The translations under genes were made by a program, and so were the position numbers. From an uncultured Ruminococcus sp. (lineage in GTDB: Bacteria > Bacillota > Clostridia > Oscillospirales > Ruminococcaceae), in NCBI GenBank assembly GCA_900538575.1, contig UPZA01000014.1:1-50026 (forward strand): 50,026 nucleotides of DNA. The letters are read 5' to 3'. This document shows positions 32,972-40,137 of the stretch, piece by piece (the first letter of the stretch is position 1; every line of letters starts with the position of its first letter). The notes beneath the pieces were generated by a model. It did not search any database and had not been told where the DNA came from. It saw only the letters and a list, made by a program, of their open reading frames with translations.

Positions 32972-33586
32972 TTACCCTAACCTTTCAATCGCCTTAACAG
33001 GGCATTTTTCATAGCATGCTCCGCAGTGCAGACAGTTATTCTGACGAATTTTATACGGTATGTCTTTTTCAATACACCTCTGGGGACATACTTTTTCGCA
33101 CGCTCCACACCCTATGCAGTTTTCTGAAATTTTGTAACCTTTAAAAAATATTTTCTCGTTGCCGATTGTATAAAGCTCTCGGAAAATAGGATTAACGCCA
33201 AGATTGAAATATTCAATTTCCGCGTTCTTTACACAAAAGACAATGCCGATTTTACGGGTATTATCAGGATATACATTAGAAAGATAAGGCTGTTTGGAAA
33301 AGATAATGTCAATCCACTTTTCCTGTTCGTTATCTGGAGCAGGTACGGTCTTTCCCGACAGTCTAATCATTTCATTAAATTTCGTATGCGCAAGAACCTG
33401 CACACTATTGTTTTCAAGAAGTTCACGGCAGAAATTTTTTCCTCTTGCTGTAAAAAAATACATCGCATTAATTTCATAGTGAATTGCACTCACACAACGT
33501 ATTTGTGGTTTTCCATTTCTATCAACCGTAGCAAAGCTCAATGTTCCCACAAGCCTTAGCTTGTTTATACAAGTTTCAGCGTCCAT
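32972..33586 (-). CDS. Pyridoxamine-oxidase-like flavin domain fused to 2[4Fe-4S] ferredoxin
   Basis: A 204-residue fusion. Residues 1-135 form a PNPOx-like FMN-binding split barrel (LRLVGTLSFATVDRNGKPQIRCVSAIHYEINAMYFFTARGKNF). Residues 150-204 are a double-cubane ferredoxin (CIGCGACEKVCPQRCIEKD and CLHCGACYEKCPVKAIERL). A plausible flavin and iron-sulfur electron carrier, for instance feeding a radical SAM enzyme; this is inference from the neighbouring maturase. AGGTGA precedes the ATG. It is 8 bp downstream of the nitroreductase gene. Confidence 0.88.
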   Translation of the reverse strand: MDAETCINKLRLVGTLSFATVDRNGKPQIRCVSAIHYEINAMYFFTARGKNFCRELLENNSVQVLAHTKFNEMIRLSGKTVPAPDNEQEKWIDIIFSKQPYLSNVYPDNTRKIGIVFCVKNAEIEYFNLGVNPIFRELYTIGNEKIFFKGYKISENCIGCGACEKVCPQRCIEKDIPYKIRQNNCLHCGACYEKCPVKAIERLG

Positions 33587-33594
33587 ATTATCAC

Positions 33595-34170
33595 CTATTC
33601 AATAATTCTTACCCTTCCTGCTTTTCTTGGCTTTGTGTGCGGCTGTTCGCCGTCGATATAACCGAGAATAACAAAGCAAACCGCAGAGTAATTTTCGGGG
33701 ATTTCCCACTTCTTAAGTAATTTTTGCCCCTCTGCACTTAAAAATGTTTCAGATCCGCGGGAAATAATGCAGGACGCAATGCCAAGCTCTGTTGCCTGTA
33801 GAACCATATTTTCAGCGCAGCAAAAAGCATCCGCTTCACGAAACGAAAATCCATTCTGCCCGAAAACAGCCACGACACTCGGCGCTCCGTAAAAACCATT
33901 TTTAATGGTTGGATCATCAATAGCGCTGGGTTGTTCCTTTGAAACGTAAGAGCCGGCGAGGTTACTGCGGTCAAATTTTGAAAGGTTCATTATACCGATT
34001 TCAGTTGTCATTTCTTTGTTATGAATTCCGATTAAAATACTGCGCTGACCGCCTCCTGCATTGGGAGCAAAATTACCTGCTTCCATAACTTTCTCCATAT
34101 CCTCACGGCTGATTTGCTCATCTGTATACTTTCGGATAGAATGGCGAGCTTTAATAATATCCATTAACAT
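33595..34170 (-). CDS. Nitroreductase family protein
   Basis: A 191-residue NADH/FMN nitroreductase-fold protein: IIKARHSIRKYTDEQISREDMEKVMEAGNFAPNAGG at the start (FMN phosphate site RHSIRKY), AFCCAENMVLQATELGIASC, and PENYSAVCFVILGYID near the C-terminus. Substrate unknown. It sits 3 bp after the radical SAM maturase and 8 bp before the ferredoxin fusion, so it is likely part of the same redox or peptide-modification unit. GGAAGG precedes the ATG. Confidence 0.9.
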   Translation of the reverse strand: MLMDIIKARHSIRKYTDEQISREDMEKVMEAGNFAPNAGGGQRSILIGIHNKEMTTEIGIMNLSKFDRSNLAGSYVSKEQPSAIDDPTIKNGFYGAPSVVAVFGQNGFSFREADAFCCAENMVLQATELGIASCIISRGSETFLSAEGQKLLKKWEIPENYSAVCFVILGYIDGEQPHTKPRKAGRVRIIE

Positions 34171-34173
34171 AAT

Positions 34174-35205
34174 TCACACTTCCTTCCAACACTGCGGATC
34201 CGCCGCATAAAAATTACCGTCTTTACCGCTTGCCACAGCAGGGCAGCCGCGGCACCACGCTAAAAGCTCACATTTTGAGCATTTTACAAATTTTGTATAG
34301 TCACGGTAGTTTTCCATTTCACAAACCCATACGTCGGCAAGTCTGTCCTCAAATACATTTCCTACCTTGCTGTTCTGTACTCTTCGACAGGCGAAAATAT
34401 CTCCCGTCGGAACTATGGTCAAGTGACAGTTACCGCAGTTACAGCCTCCGTATATCGTTCCGTCTTCTACGGCTTCAGGAATTTTAAACTCGCCTGTTTC
34501 ATATTCATACAGCGTCCATAAATGGTCTTTCTTGTTAAAGTATGTCCGACACCCTTTCGCTTCATATTCCTTAAACTTTTTATCGCAAGCGGCAAGTAAA
34601 TTACGGTATTCCTGCGGCGTCATTCCCGTATCTCTTTCCTCGCTGGTAGGACAATAGCGGGCAAACGCAAAAACATTTACGCCGGCCTTTACAACCGTAT
34701 CAATAATATCCGGTATTTCTTTGATGTTCATTCCTGATACTGTCGTCATAACCGCCGAACGAATGCCCGCACGATTGATGCACTCGATTTTTTCTAAAGT
34801 ACATTCAAATGATCCCGGCTTACGAAACCAGTCGTGTGTTTCACGCATACCATCAATCGAAAGCTGATATTTTTCACAGCCGTATGCTTTTAGATTCCTG
34901 CAAACATCATCTGTTAAATGAAATGGATTGCCGAGAATAGTAAATGGAATTTCATGTTCTTTTATAAGCTCAAGCAGCCGCCAAAAGTCTGGGTGTAAAA
35001 TTGGGTCGCCGCCCGTGATATAAAAATACGGCAAACGATCATATACCTTACAAAAATCAAGGCAGTTATAGAAAGTATCCCGCATTTGCTCCCAATTCAT
35101 CATATCGAGTTTTTTGCAGTTGTTTTCGGAGAAAATATAGCAATGCTTGCACCTTTGGTCACATTCGTCAGTAATATGCCATTGAAAAGAAAAATATTGT
35201 CTCAT
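34174..35205 (-). CDS. Radical SAM/SPASM maturase of the ACGX RiPP system
   Basis: A 343-residue radical SAM enzyme. The [4Fe-4S]-SAM motif CDQRCKHCY is near residue 15. The TIM-barrel ITGGDPILHPDFW follows. The C-terminal SPASM part has Cys clusters GGCNCGNCHLTIVPTGDIFACRR and CSKCELLAWCRGCPAVASG for auxiliary iron-sulfur clusters. Context (precursor with ACGx repeats immediately upstream) fits the maturase of the ACGX system described from genome mining; such enzymes usually form thioether (sactionine) or related cross-links at cysteine. The chemistry is inferred. GAGGTAA precedes the ATG. Confidence 0.9.
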   Translation of the reverse strand: MRQYFSFQWHITDECDQRCKHCYIFSENNCKKLDMMNWEQMRDTFYNCLDFCKVYDRLPYFYITGGDPILHPDFWRLLELIKEHEIPFTILGNPFHLTDDVCRNLKAYGCEKYQLSIDGMRETHDWFRKPGSFECTLEKIECINRAGIRSAVMTTVSGMNIKEIPDIIDTVVKAGVNVFAFARYCPTSEERDTGMTPQEYRNLLAACDKKFKEYEAKGCRTYFNKKDHLWTLYEYETGEFKIPEAVEDGTIYGGCNCGNCHLTIVPTGDIFACRRVQNSKVGNVFEDRLADVWVCEMENYRDYTKFVKCSKCELLAWCRGCPAVASGKDGNFYAADPQCWKEV

Positions 35206-35253
35206 AGTAATTTACCTCATATAATAAACGGATAATCCGTTTTGTTTTTAAAT

Positions 35254-35283
35254 GTTCCCGACGAAAATACATTCATCGGGAAC
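35254..35283 (-). terminator. Hairpin between precursor and maturase genes
   Basis: GTTCCCGA and TCGGGAAC on the minus strand across a 14-base loop, followed by an A/T mixture rather than a clean T run. Located in the 93-bp gap after the precursor. Likely a partial terminator or stability element giving more precursor than maturase mRNA. Confidence 0.6.
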
Positions 35284-35298
35284 CTCGGTTTGGAGCAA

Positions 35299-35493
35299 TT
35301 ATTTATCGCTTGCTCCGCAGGCAGAACCGCAAGCGGCAGGAGTTTCAGCGGGCTTGTCTGAAGCTCCGCAGGCAGAACCGCAAGCGGCAGGAGTTTCAGC
35401 GGGCTTATCGGAAGAACCGCAAGCAGAGCCGCAGGATGTGCCTGTCTTAGTTTCCTCATTATTGTTCCATGCAGAAAGATTTGAAAGCGCCAT
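35299..35493 (-). CDS. ACGX-repeat RiPP precursor peptide
   Basis: A 64-residue precursor. Leader: MALSNLSAWNNNEETKTGTS. Core: repeated ACG units, CGSACGSSDKP, then ACGSACGASDKP twice (17-residue repeat ending ASDKPAETPA). AAGGAGGTCA lies 7 bases before ATG 35493; an extended frame to 35574 starts within the promoter region and is not credible. Six Ala-Cys-Gly-type sites offer cysteines for modification by the adjacent radical SAM enzyme. No transporter or protease is in the window, so export is unexplained. Confidence 0.88.
   Translation of the reverse strand: MALSNLSAWNNNEETKTGTSCGSACGSSDKPAETPAACGSACGASDKPAETPAACGSACGASDK
35312..35413. repeat. Two tandem 51-bp units coding the ACGX core
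   Basis: A near-exact direct repeat of 51 bp (17 codons), unit starts at 35312 and 35363, with a diverged third partial unit after 35414. It encodes ACGSACGASDKPAETPA. Recent duplication by slippage would explain the near identity. Confidence 0.9.
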
Positions 35494-35545
35494 AACAAAT
35501 GACCTCCTTGATAAATTTCGCAAAGCCTTTGCTTTCCGTAATTCA

Positions 35546-35607
35546 AGAATAGCATACTCGGAATGTTTCCGCAAGTACGCACTTTTAAGTAACCTAAGTT
35601 ACTTAAA
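35546..35607 (-). promoter_or_regulatory. Promoter and palindromic operator of the RiPP operon
   Basis: On the minus strand TTGCGG, 17 bp, TATTCT (35546-35574). Immediately upstream a perfect inverted repeat (TTTAAGTAAC, spacer CTAA, GTTACTTAAA; 35584-35607). The repeat is a good binding site for the divergently coded HxlR regulator. Confidence 0.65.
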
Positions 35608-35664
35608 GGTGACTATTGCGCAGTTTTAAGGAAAACGCAGCAAAATATAAATGTAATTAAAGGC

Positions 35665-35693
35665 TTGACATTGTACTGTCATTACAGTATAAT
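35665..35693 (+). promoter_or_regulatory. Promoter with internal operator of the HxlR gene
   Basis: A perfect TTGACA, 17 bp, TATAAT promoter. Between and overlapping the boxes is TACTGT, CATT, ACAGTA (35674-35689), an inverted repeat that would block the promoter when bound, implying autoregulation. Confidence 0.75.
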
Positions 35694-35736
35694 TTTATGT
35701 AATATCAATTTTTGATGTATTGAGGAGGGAAACGTT

Positions 35737-36075
35737 TTGACAAAGTCAAATAAATTACCGGAATGTCCTGTTGAAACGACTCTTATGCTTATTGGCAGCA
35801 AGTGGAAATTACTGATTATGAGAAATTTGCTTGTCCGTCCGTGGAGGTTCAATGAATTGCAGAAATCTCTTGTGGGAATAAGTCAGAAGGTGCTGACGGA
35901 CAGCCTCAGAGCAATGGAAACGGACGGAATTGTTATCCGTACTGTTTTTGCCGAGGTTCCGCCGAGAGTTGAGTATTCGCTCTCAGATTTGGGCAGGTCT
36001 ATGAAGCCGATTTTGGATTCTCTGGCAAACTGGGGAACCGACTATCGTAAGCAGGTCTGTTCTTCTGAAAAATAA
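35737..36075 (+). CDS. HxlR family winged-helix regulator
   Basis: A 112-residue HxlR-type DNA-binding protein: CPVETTLMLIGSKWKLLIMRNLLVRPWRFNELQKSLVGISQKVLTDSLRAMETDGIVIRTVF is the family pattern, with Cys near the N-terminus that in some members senses electrophiles. The start is TTG 35737 with GAGGAGGG 9 bases upstream. Divergent from the ACGX operon with palindromes in between, so it is the probable regulator of the RiPP genes. Confidence 0.9.
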   Translation: MTKSNKLPECPVETTLMLIGSKWKLLIMRNLLVRPWRFNELQKSLVGISQKVLTDSLRAMETDGIVIRTVFAEVPPRVEYSLSDLGRSMKPILDSLANWGTDYRKQVCSSEK

Positions 36076-36120
36076 TCTGGAATAGACAGCGCACATATAT
36101 CATTATATAAAAAAGCCAAA

Positions 36121-36146
36121 GCCCCTGTATCGTTTGATACAAGGGC
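36121..36146. terminator. Hairpin after HxlR gene
   Basis: GCCC-C-TGTATC pairs with GATACA-A-GGGC around GTTT. T-rich on the minus-strand side (GGCTTTTTTATA), so it may stop minus-strand transcripts arriving from 36231. Confidence 0.5.
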
Positions 36147-36230
36147 ATGATTTATGTAATTCAGATATTTTTACCCATTTCATAGGCTTTTTTTAGATTG
36201 GAATGTTCCTTAATATCGCCGGGAGCATTA

Positions 36231-36398
36231 TTACTTTATTATAGACACATTTCGTAAATCAACAGCGCCGCTGATAAAACTGCCGAAGTAAACTAACAGA
36301 GTCCTTTTACCGAAATTCAGCAATTTTTCGGACGAGCGCTCCATAATTTCACGTCGGATAATATATCTTGACATGATTGTGGAAACAAAATCGTTCAT
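36231..36398 (-). pseudogene. Fragment of iron-dependent alcohol dehydrogenase (YqhD-like)?
   Basis: A 55-codon frame beginning MNDFVSTIMSRYIIRREIMERSSEKLLNFGKRTLLVYFGSF. The spacing of MNDF, then KLLNFGKRTLLVYFGS resembles the first 50 residues of butanol or YqhD-type dehydrogenases (MNDFxFYxPT, then KKFGxKKVLxHYGGGS). It stops early. YqhD-like enzymes are common next to flavodoxin, CMD-cupin, aldo-keto reductase and LysR genes as here. Likely a decayed 5-prime remnant; weak identification. Confidence 0.4.
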
Positions 36399-36414
36399 TG
36401 GCTGTATCTCCGGT

Positions 36415-36891
36415 TTATTGAAGGCTTTCAGCCCATTTTTTCAGTTCACTCGTGGAAGCGCTTGCAGAAAAACGCTTACCGGCTTTCAGTACCGCACCCT
36501 TGCATGAGGGCGCAAGCTCGGCATTGGTATTTCCCATGCCGCTGCCGCCCGATGTTGCAAACGGAATAACTGTCTTGCCGCTTAAATCGTACTGTTCAAG
36601 AAATGTATTAATGATTGTGGGAGCCACGTACCACCAGATTGGAAATCCCACATAAATTACGTCATACTCAGATATATTATCAAGTTTGCCCGAAACAGCG
36701 GGACGGAATGATTTATCGTTCATTTCCATGCTTGAACGGCTGTTTTTGTTACGCCAGTCAAGGTCTGCCGCGGTGTAGGGCTGCTCCGGTTTAATTTCAT
36801 ATAAATCGCCGTTTACTGCCTGTGCCAGTGTTTTTGCAAGCTGTGCCGTAACGCCGCTTGCGCTGAAATATGCAACTAATTTCTTGCTCAT
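36415..36891 (-). CDS. Flavodoxin family protein
   Basis: A 158-residue flavodoxin. The FMN phosphate loop is YFSASGVTAQLAK, the second loop VGFPIWWYVAPTIINTFLE and the third PFATSGGSGMGNT. This is the long-chain, WrbA-unlike type common in Clostridia, an NADPH or ferredoxin-linked electron carrier. GGAGAG precedes the ATG. 12 bp downstream of the CMD-cupin gene, same strand. Confidence 0.9.
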   Translation of the reverse strand: MSKKLVAYFSASGVTAQLAKTLAQAVNGDLYEIKPEQPYTAADLDWRNKNSRSSMEMNDKSFRPAVSGKLDNISEYDVIYVGFPIWWYVAPTIINTFLEQYDLSGKTVIPFATSGGSGMGNTNAELAPSCKGAVLKAGKRFSASASTSELKKWAESLQ

Positions 36892-36903
36892 ATTGAACTC
36901 TCC

Positions 36904-37653
36904 TTATTTCAATTTAGAATACATTTTATCATCTACCGCTTCAAGCCATTCGTTTGAACAGTTTTCACCCGGAACTTCAACCGCAAGATGTGAAAACCAG
37001 CTGTCTGCCGCCGCGCCGTGCCAATGCTTTACTCCCGCGGGAATATTAACAGTATCTCCCGGATGAAGCGTCTGCGCTTCTTTGCCCCATTCCTGATACC
37101 AGCCACGTCCCGAAACGCAGATAAGAATCTGTCCGCCGCCCTTGTCGGCATGGTGAATGTGCCAGTTATTCCGGCATTTTGGCTCAAAGGTTATGTTGTA
37201 AATTCCAACCTGTTCCGTTGAAATCGGTGCAAGATAGCTTTGGCCGACAAAATACTGCGCAAAGCCGTCATTCGGTTTTCCTACAGGGAAAATCATACTG
37301 TTTGCATGAACCGACAATTCATCGCAGATTTCCTCCGTCCAGACCTCTTTCGCCATTCGGAAAACCGCCCAAGCCTTTGACCAGCCCATATAAAAAGCGG
37401 CGTGTGTAAGAATTTCAGCAATCTCCGTTTTGGAGACTCCGTTTTTCTTTGCGGATTCAAGGTGATATTTCAGGGAACTGTCGGTAAGTCCCTGTGCCGC
37501 AAGCGCCACGACTGTCACAATACTGCGGTCACGCAGAGACAGCTTATCCTTTCTTGACCATACCTCGCCGAAAAGCACATCATCATTAAGCTGTGCAAAT
37601 TTCGGGGCGAACTCTCCTAAAGCTGTTCTGCCAGCGGTTTGCTTTAATTCCAT
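36904..37653 (-). CDS. Carboxymuconolactone decarboxylase-like/cupin fusion
   Basis: A 249-residue fusion: an AhpD-like CMD domain (about 15-110; LRDRSIVTVVALAAQG, HLESAKKNGVSKTEIAEILTHAAFYMGW) then a cupin (about 140-245; VGIYNITFEPKCRNNWHIHHADKGGGQILICVSGRGWYQEWG, HPGDTVNIPAGVKHWHGA with metal-type histidines). Function unknown, often found with flavodoxins, oxidoreductases and LysR genes. The start is ATG 37653 with AAGGAGG; the longer frame is part of the aldo-keto reductase remnant. Confidence 0.9.
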   Translation of the reverse strand: MELKQTAGRTALGEFAPKFAQLNDDVLFGEVWSRKDKLSLRDRSIVTVVALAAQGLTDSSLKYHLESAKKNGVSKTEIAEILTHAAFYMGWSKAWAVFRMAKEVWTEEICDELSVHANSMIFPVGKPNDGFAQYFVGQSYLAPISTEQVGIYNITFEPKCRNNWHIHHADKGGGQILICVSGRGWYQEWGKEAQTLHPGDTVNIPAGVKHWHGAAADSWFSHLAVEVPGENCSNEWLEAVDDKMYSKLK

Positions 37654-37695
37654 AAAAATTTCCTCCTTTTTTCTTGTGAAGTAAATATTTCTGAA

Positions 37696-37898
37696 CATTA
37701 TTTTTCAGAGCCTTACCGAGGTATTCCTCGCTTGTTTCTGAGGAACAGCAGTTTGCTGTATCGAAGAAGTCTATTCCAAGGTTATATGACTTTTCGATTT
37801 CTTTCTCATTCATAGTCCGGTCGTGCATCGTTCTTATTTTAACGAAGCCAAAGCTTTGAAATCCGAATTTCGGTGTTTTCGATTATTGGCTGTTTCAT
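37696..37898 (-). pseudogene. Aldo-keto reductase remnant
   Basis: An N-terminal piece of an aldo-keto reductase in two frames: ATG 37898 MKQPIIENTEIRISKL, then after a frameshift near 37845 FGFVKIRTMHDRTMNEKEIEKSYNLGIDFFDTANCC, ending SEEYLGKALKN at the CMD-cupin ribosome site. The GIDFFDTA motif is the family's Asp-containing active-site segment. The rest of the gene is missing, so it is a relic. Confidence 0.7.
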
Positions 37899-37931
37899 AA
37901 GTGTATTTTCTTTTTCTAAAAGATTCTGACT

Positions 37932-38609
37932 TTAGAAATTCATATTGTCAACCCAATCCGCAATATCATCATGCGAAGAGCTTTCCAAAAAACGCTTACC
38001 CTCAAGCCATACAGAATCGGGACATATTTCCTTCAGATTGCTTTCACTTTCAGAAATTCCGCTGCCGCCCGATGTGCAGAAGTCAACCATTGTCTTTCCT
38101 GAAAAATCGTAGCTTTCGAGAAAAGTATCAATAATTCTGGGCTCGATTCCCCACCATATCGGATGACCGATAAACACAACGTCATATTCGTCTATATTTT
38201 CTATTGTGTCTGATATTTCAGGACGTGCGGTATCATCATTTTGTTCTTGATTTGCACGGCAGTTATCATTACTGTAATCTAAATCTTCTTCTGAATAGGG
38301 CTGTACGGGAACGATTTCAAATAGGTCGCCACCTGTTACATTTGCAATTTCCTCCGCTATTGGTCGGGTTGTGCCCGTCGCAGAAAAATATGCAACGAGA
38401 ATTTTGGATTTATTATCTGTTTTCGATTCGGATTCAATTGTAGTTTCAGAAGAAACAGTTTCGTTGCCGGAAGCATTTGTTTTTTCTGAGAATTGTTCCG
38501 TTGTTTCAGATGATGAAGAGAAATTAATTTCATTATCTGTAGTTTTTCCGCAGCCAAACATAAAAAACGGTAAAATGAATGTCATATACAATAACGCAAG
38601 TTTTCTCAT
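37932..38609 (-). CDS. Flavodoxin lipoprotein
   Basis: A 225-residue flavodoxin exported as a lipoprotein: N-terminal MRKLALLYMTFILPFFMFGC with lipobox FMFGC, a Ser/Thr/Glu-rich linker to about residue 70, then a flavodoxin domain (VAYFSATGTTRPIAEE, IGHPIWWGIEPRIIDTFLE, FCTSGGSGISES). Probably an extracytoplasmic electron carrier. Its start overlaps the upstream stop by one base (TAATG), so it is coupled to the 75-residue gene. Confidence 0.9.
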   Translation of the reverse strand: MRKLALLYMTFILPFFMFGCGKTTDNEINFSSSSETTEQFSEKTNASGNETVSSETTIESESKTDNKSKILVAYFSATGTTRPIAEEIANVTGGDLFEIVPVQPYSEEDLDYSNDNCRANQEQNDDTARPEISDTIENIDEYDVVFIGHPIWWGIEPRIIDTFLESYDFSGKTMVDFCTSGGSGISESESNLKEICPDSVWLEGKRFLESSSHDDIADWVDNMNF

Positions 38610-38836
38610 TAAAAATCTAACCTTTCTGTTTTCTGAATTAAATAGTCAATCACATCAACCTGCCGCTGAGCATTATGCAGGCTGTCCATAAGCAGTTTGC
38701 GCTGTGCTTGCAGCAGCCGCAGGCGTTCGTTTTGCTGACCGCTTTCCAAATATTTAAGATACTGCACTTTCTGTTCTTCGGAAAATCCGCAGTCGTCAAG
38801 ACAACGACGGGTATATTCGGCGATTTCCTTTTCCAT
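38609..38836 (-). CDS. Small helical protein, MerR C-terminus-like
   Basis: A 75-residue protein: CLDDCGFSEEQKVQYLKYLESGQQNERLRLLQAQRKLLMDSLHNAQRQVDVIDYLIQK. The long helix resembles the dimerisation helix at the end of MerR regulators, but no DNA-binding domain is present in this or the adjoining frames. Either a truncated regulator or a genuine small protein; function unknown. GGAGGCGGAGGAG lies directly before the ATG. Divergent from the LysR gene. Confidence 0.7.
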   Translation of the reverse strand: MEKEIAEYTRRCLDDCGFSEEQKVQYLKYLESGQQNERLRLLQAQRKLLMDSLHNAQRQVDVIDYLIQKTERLDF

Positions 38837-38965
38837 CTCCTCCGCCTCCTATAATTTATTATACAACAGGTTTTTATAGATTGCAAATAGTTATTATGAA
38901 TGATAAATTATCGTTGACGGGAATGATAAGATGCTGTATAATCAGAGTAAAGGAGTGAAGTTAAA

Positions 38966-39847
38966 ATGATTGAAACAAGACTTCTGCACTATTTTCTTGC
39001 TATTGCGAGAGAGCAGAACATTACTAAAGCCGCAGAAACCCTGCACGTTACACAATCAACTCTTTCAAAGCAGATGATGAATTTGGAAGCACAGCTCGGC
39101 AAACAGCTTTTTATTCGTGGAAAACGTAAAATAACGCTTACTGATGAAGGCAATTTCCTGCGTAACAAGGGGCAGCAGATTCTTGAGCTTATGAGCAGCG
39201 CCGAGTCGGCATTCCTCACCGAGGGCGAAATTATCACTGGAGATATTACCATTGCCTGTGGGGAAACAGCGGCTATGGACTTCATCACTGAAAATTATCG
39301 CAAGCTGCATGAACATTACCCGAATGTGAAGCTTCATATTCACAGCGGCGATGCAGACACAGTCATGGAACGCCTTGATAAAGGTCTTGCAGATATAGGA
39401 CTGCTGATTGGTTCTATAAAACAGGAGAAATATGACTACCTGAATATTCATCAGAATGACGTTTTCGGATTGCTTATGCCGCAGGACTGTGAGCTTGCGC
39501 AGGAAAAAATTATCCCCATAGAAATGCTGAAAAGCCTGCCTCTTATCTTTTCGGAGCAGACTTTTCTGGGACATCAGAATATAGACTGGTTCGGCATTAA
39601 TTATCATGAATTAAATATTGTTGCAACCTATAATCTGATTTATAACGCTACTTTTCTTGTTGAAAAGGGCGTGGGTTATGCGCTTTGCCTTGACAGGCTT
39701 GTAAATACGGTAGGACGAAATCTCACGTTTCGCCCAATTAATCCTGAGCTTTCCCTTGAGCTTTATCTTGTCACGAAAAAGTATCAGACATTTTCGCCTG
39801 CGGTTAAGGTGTTTATGGAAATGATAAAGGCAAATATTAATGTATAG
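38966..39847 (+). CDS. LysR family transcriptional regulator
   Basis: A 293-residue LysR protein: N-terminal winged helix (LLHYFLAIAREQNITKAAETLHVTQSTLSKQMMNLEAQLGKQLFIRGKRKITLTDEG) and C-terminal periplasmic-binding-like domain (ITIACGETAAMDFITENYRKLHEHYPNVKLHI). Divergent from the flavodoxin lipoprotein operon, hence its likely regulator. AAGGAG precedes the ATG. Confidence 0.93.
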   Translation: MIETRLLHYFLAIAREQNITKAAETLHVTQSTLSKQMMNLEAQLGKQLFIRGKRKITLTDEGNFLRNKGQQILELMSSAESAFLTEGEIITGDITIACGETAAMDFITENYRKLHEHYPNVKLHIHSGDADTVMERLDKGLADIGLLIGSIKQEKYDYLNIHQNDVFGLLMPQDCELAQEKIIPIEMLKSLPLIFSEQTFLGHQNIDWFGINYHELNIVATYNLIYNATFLVEKGVGYALCLDRLVNTVGRNLTFRPINPELSLELYLVTKKYQTFSPAVKVFMEMIKANINV

Positions 39848-39891
39848 AATTATTATGCGCTCGATGAACTGATGAAAGAGATGTAAAAACT

Positions 39892-40137
39892 GTGCTAAGA
39901 AAAGAAATACTTGAAATTATGAGGGAAAGACTCGTCCGTTTTGACGAGCGTACCGCTGAAGACGAAAAGGCGCTTTGCGAGCTTAATAAAAAACGTAAAA
40001 TCTTCAGGGAAAAGAAGAGGGAAGAAAAATACGTACCCTGTGCGCCAATTACGATTTTGGAAACCGTCTTTTATTGGACGACAGTGAATCCCATGTTGGC
40101 TCGCAGACTATATCCTACTCTCTGGTATGCAGTGTTT
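39892..40137 (+). CDS. Unrecognised hypothetical protein (start supported only)
   Basis: A plus-strand frame starting at GTG 39892: a charged helical stretch (EILEIMRERLVRFDERTAEDEKALCELNKKRK), then YVPCAPITILETVFYWTTVNPMLARRLYPTLWY. The frame runs on to 40254 but from 40138 it overlaps the end of the permease gene on the other strand, so the C-terminus is given as ending there. No family recognised and the ribosome site is poor. Just before it a 12-codon scrap (ALDELMKEM) suggests decayed coding DNA. Confidence 0.3.

Noticed and set aside
35312..35413. Direct repeats as a CRISPR array
   Set aside because: Repeats are directly adjacent, lie in a coding frame of 17 codons and encode the RiPP core; no spacers or cas genes.
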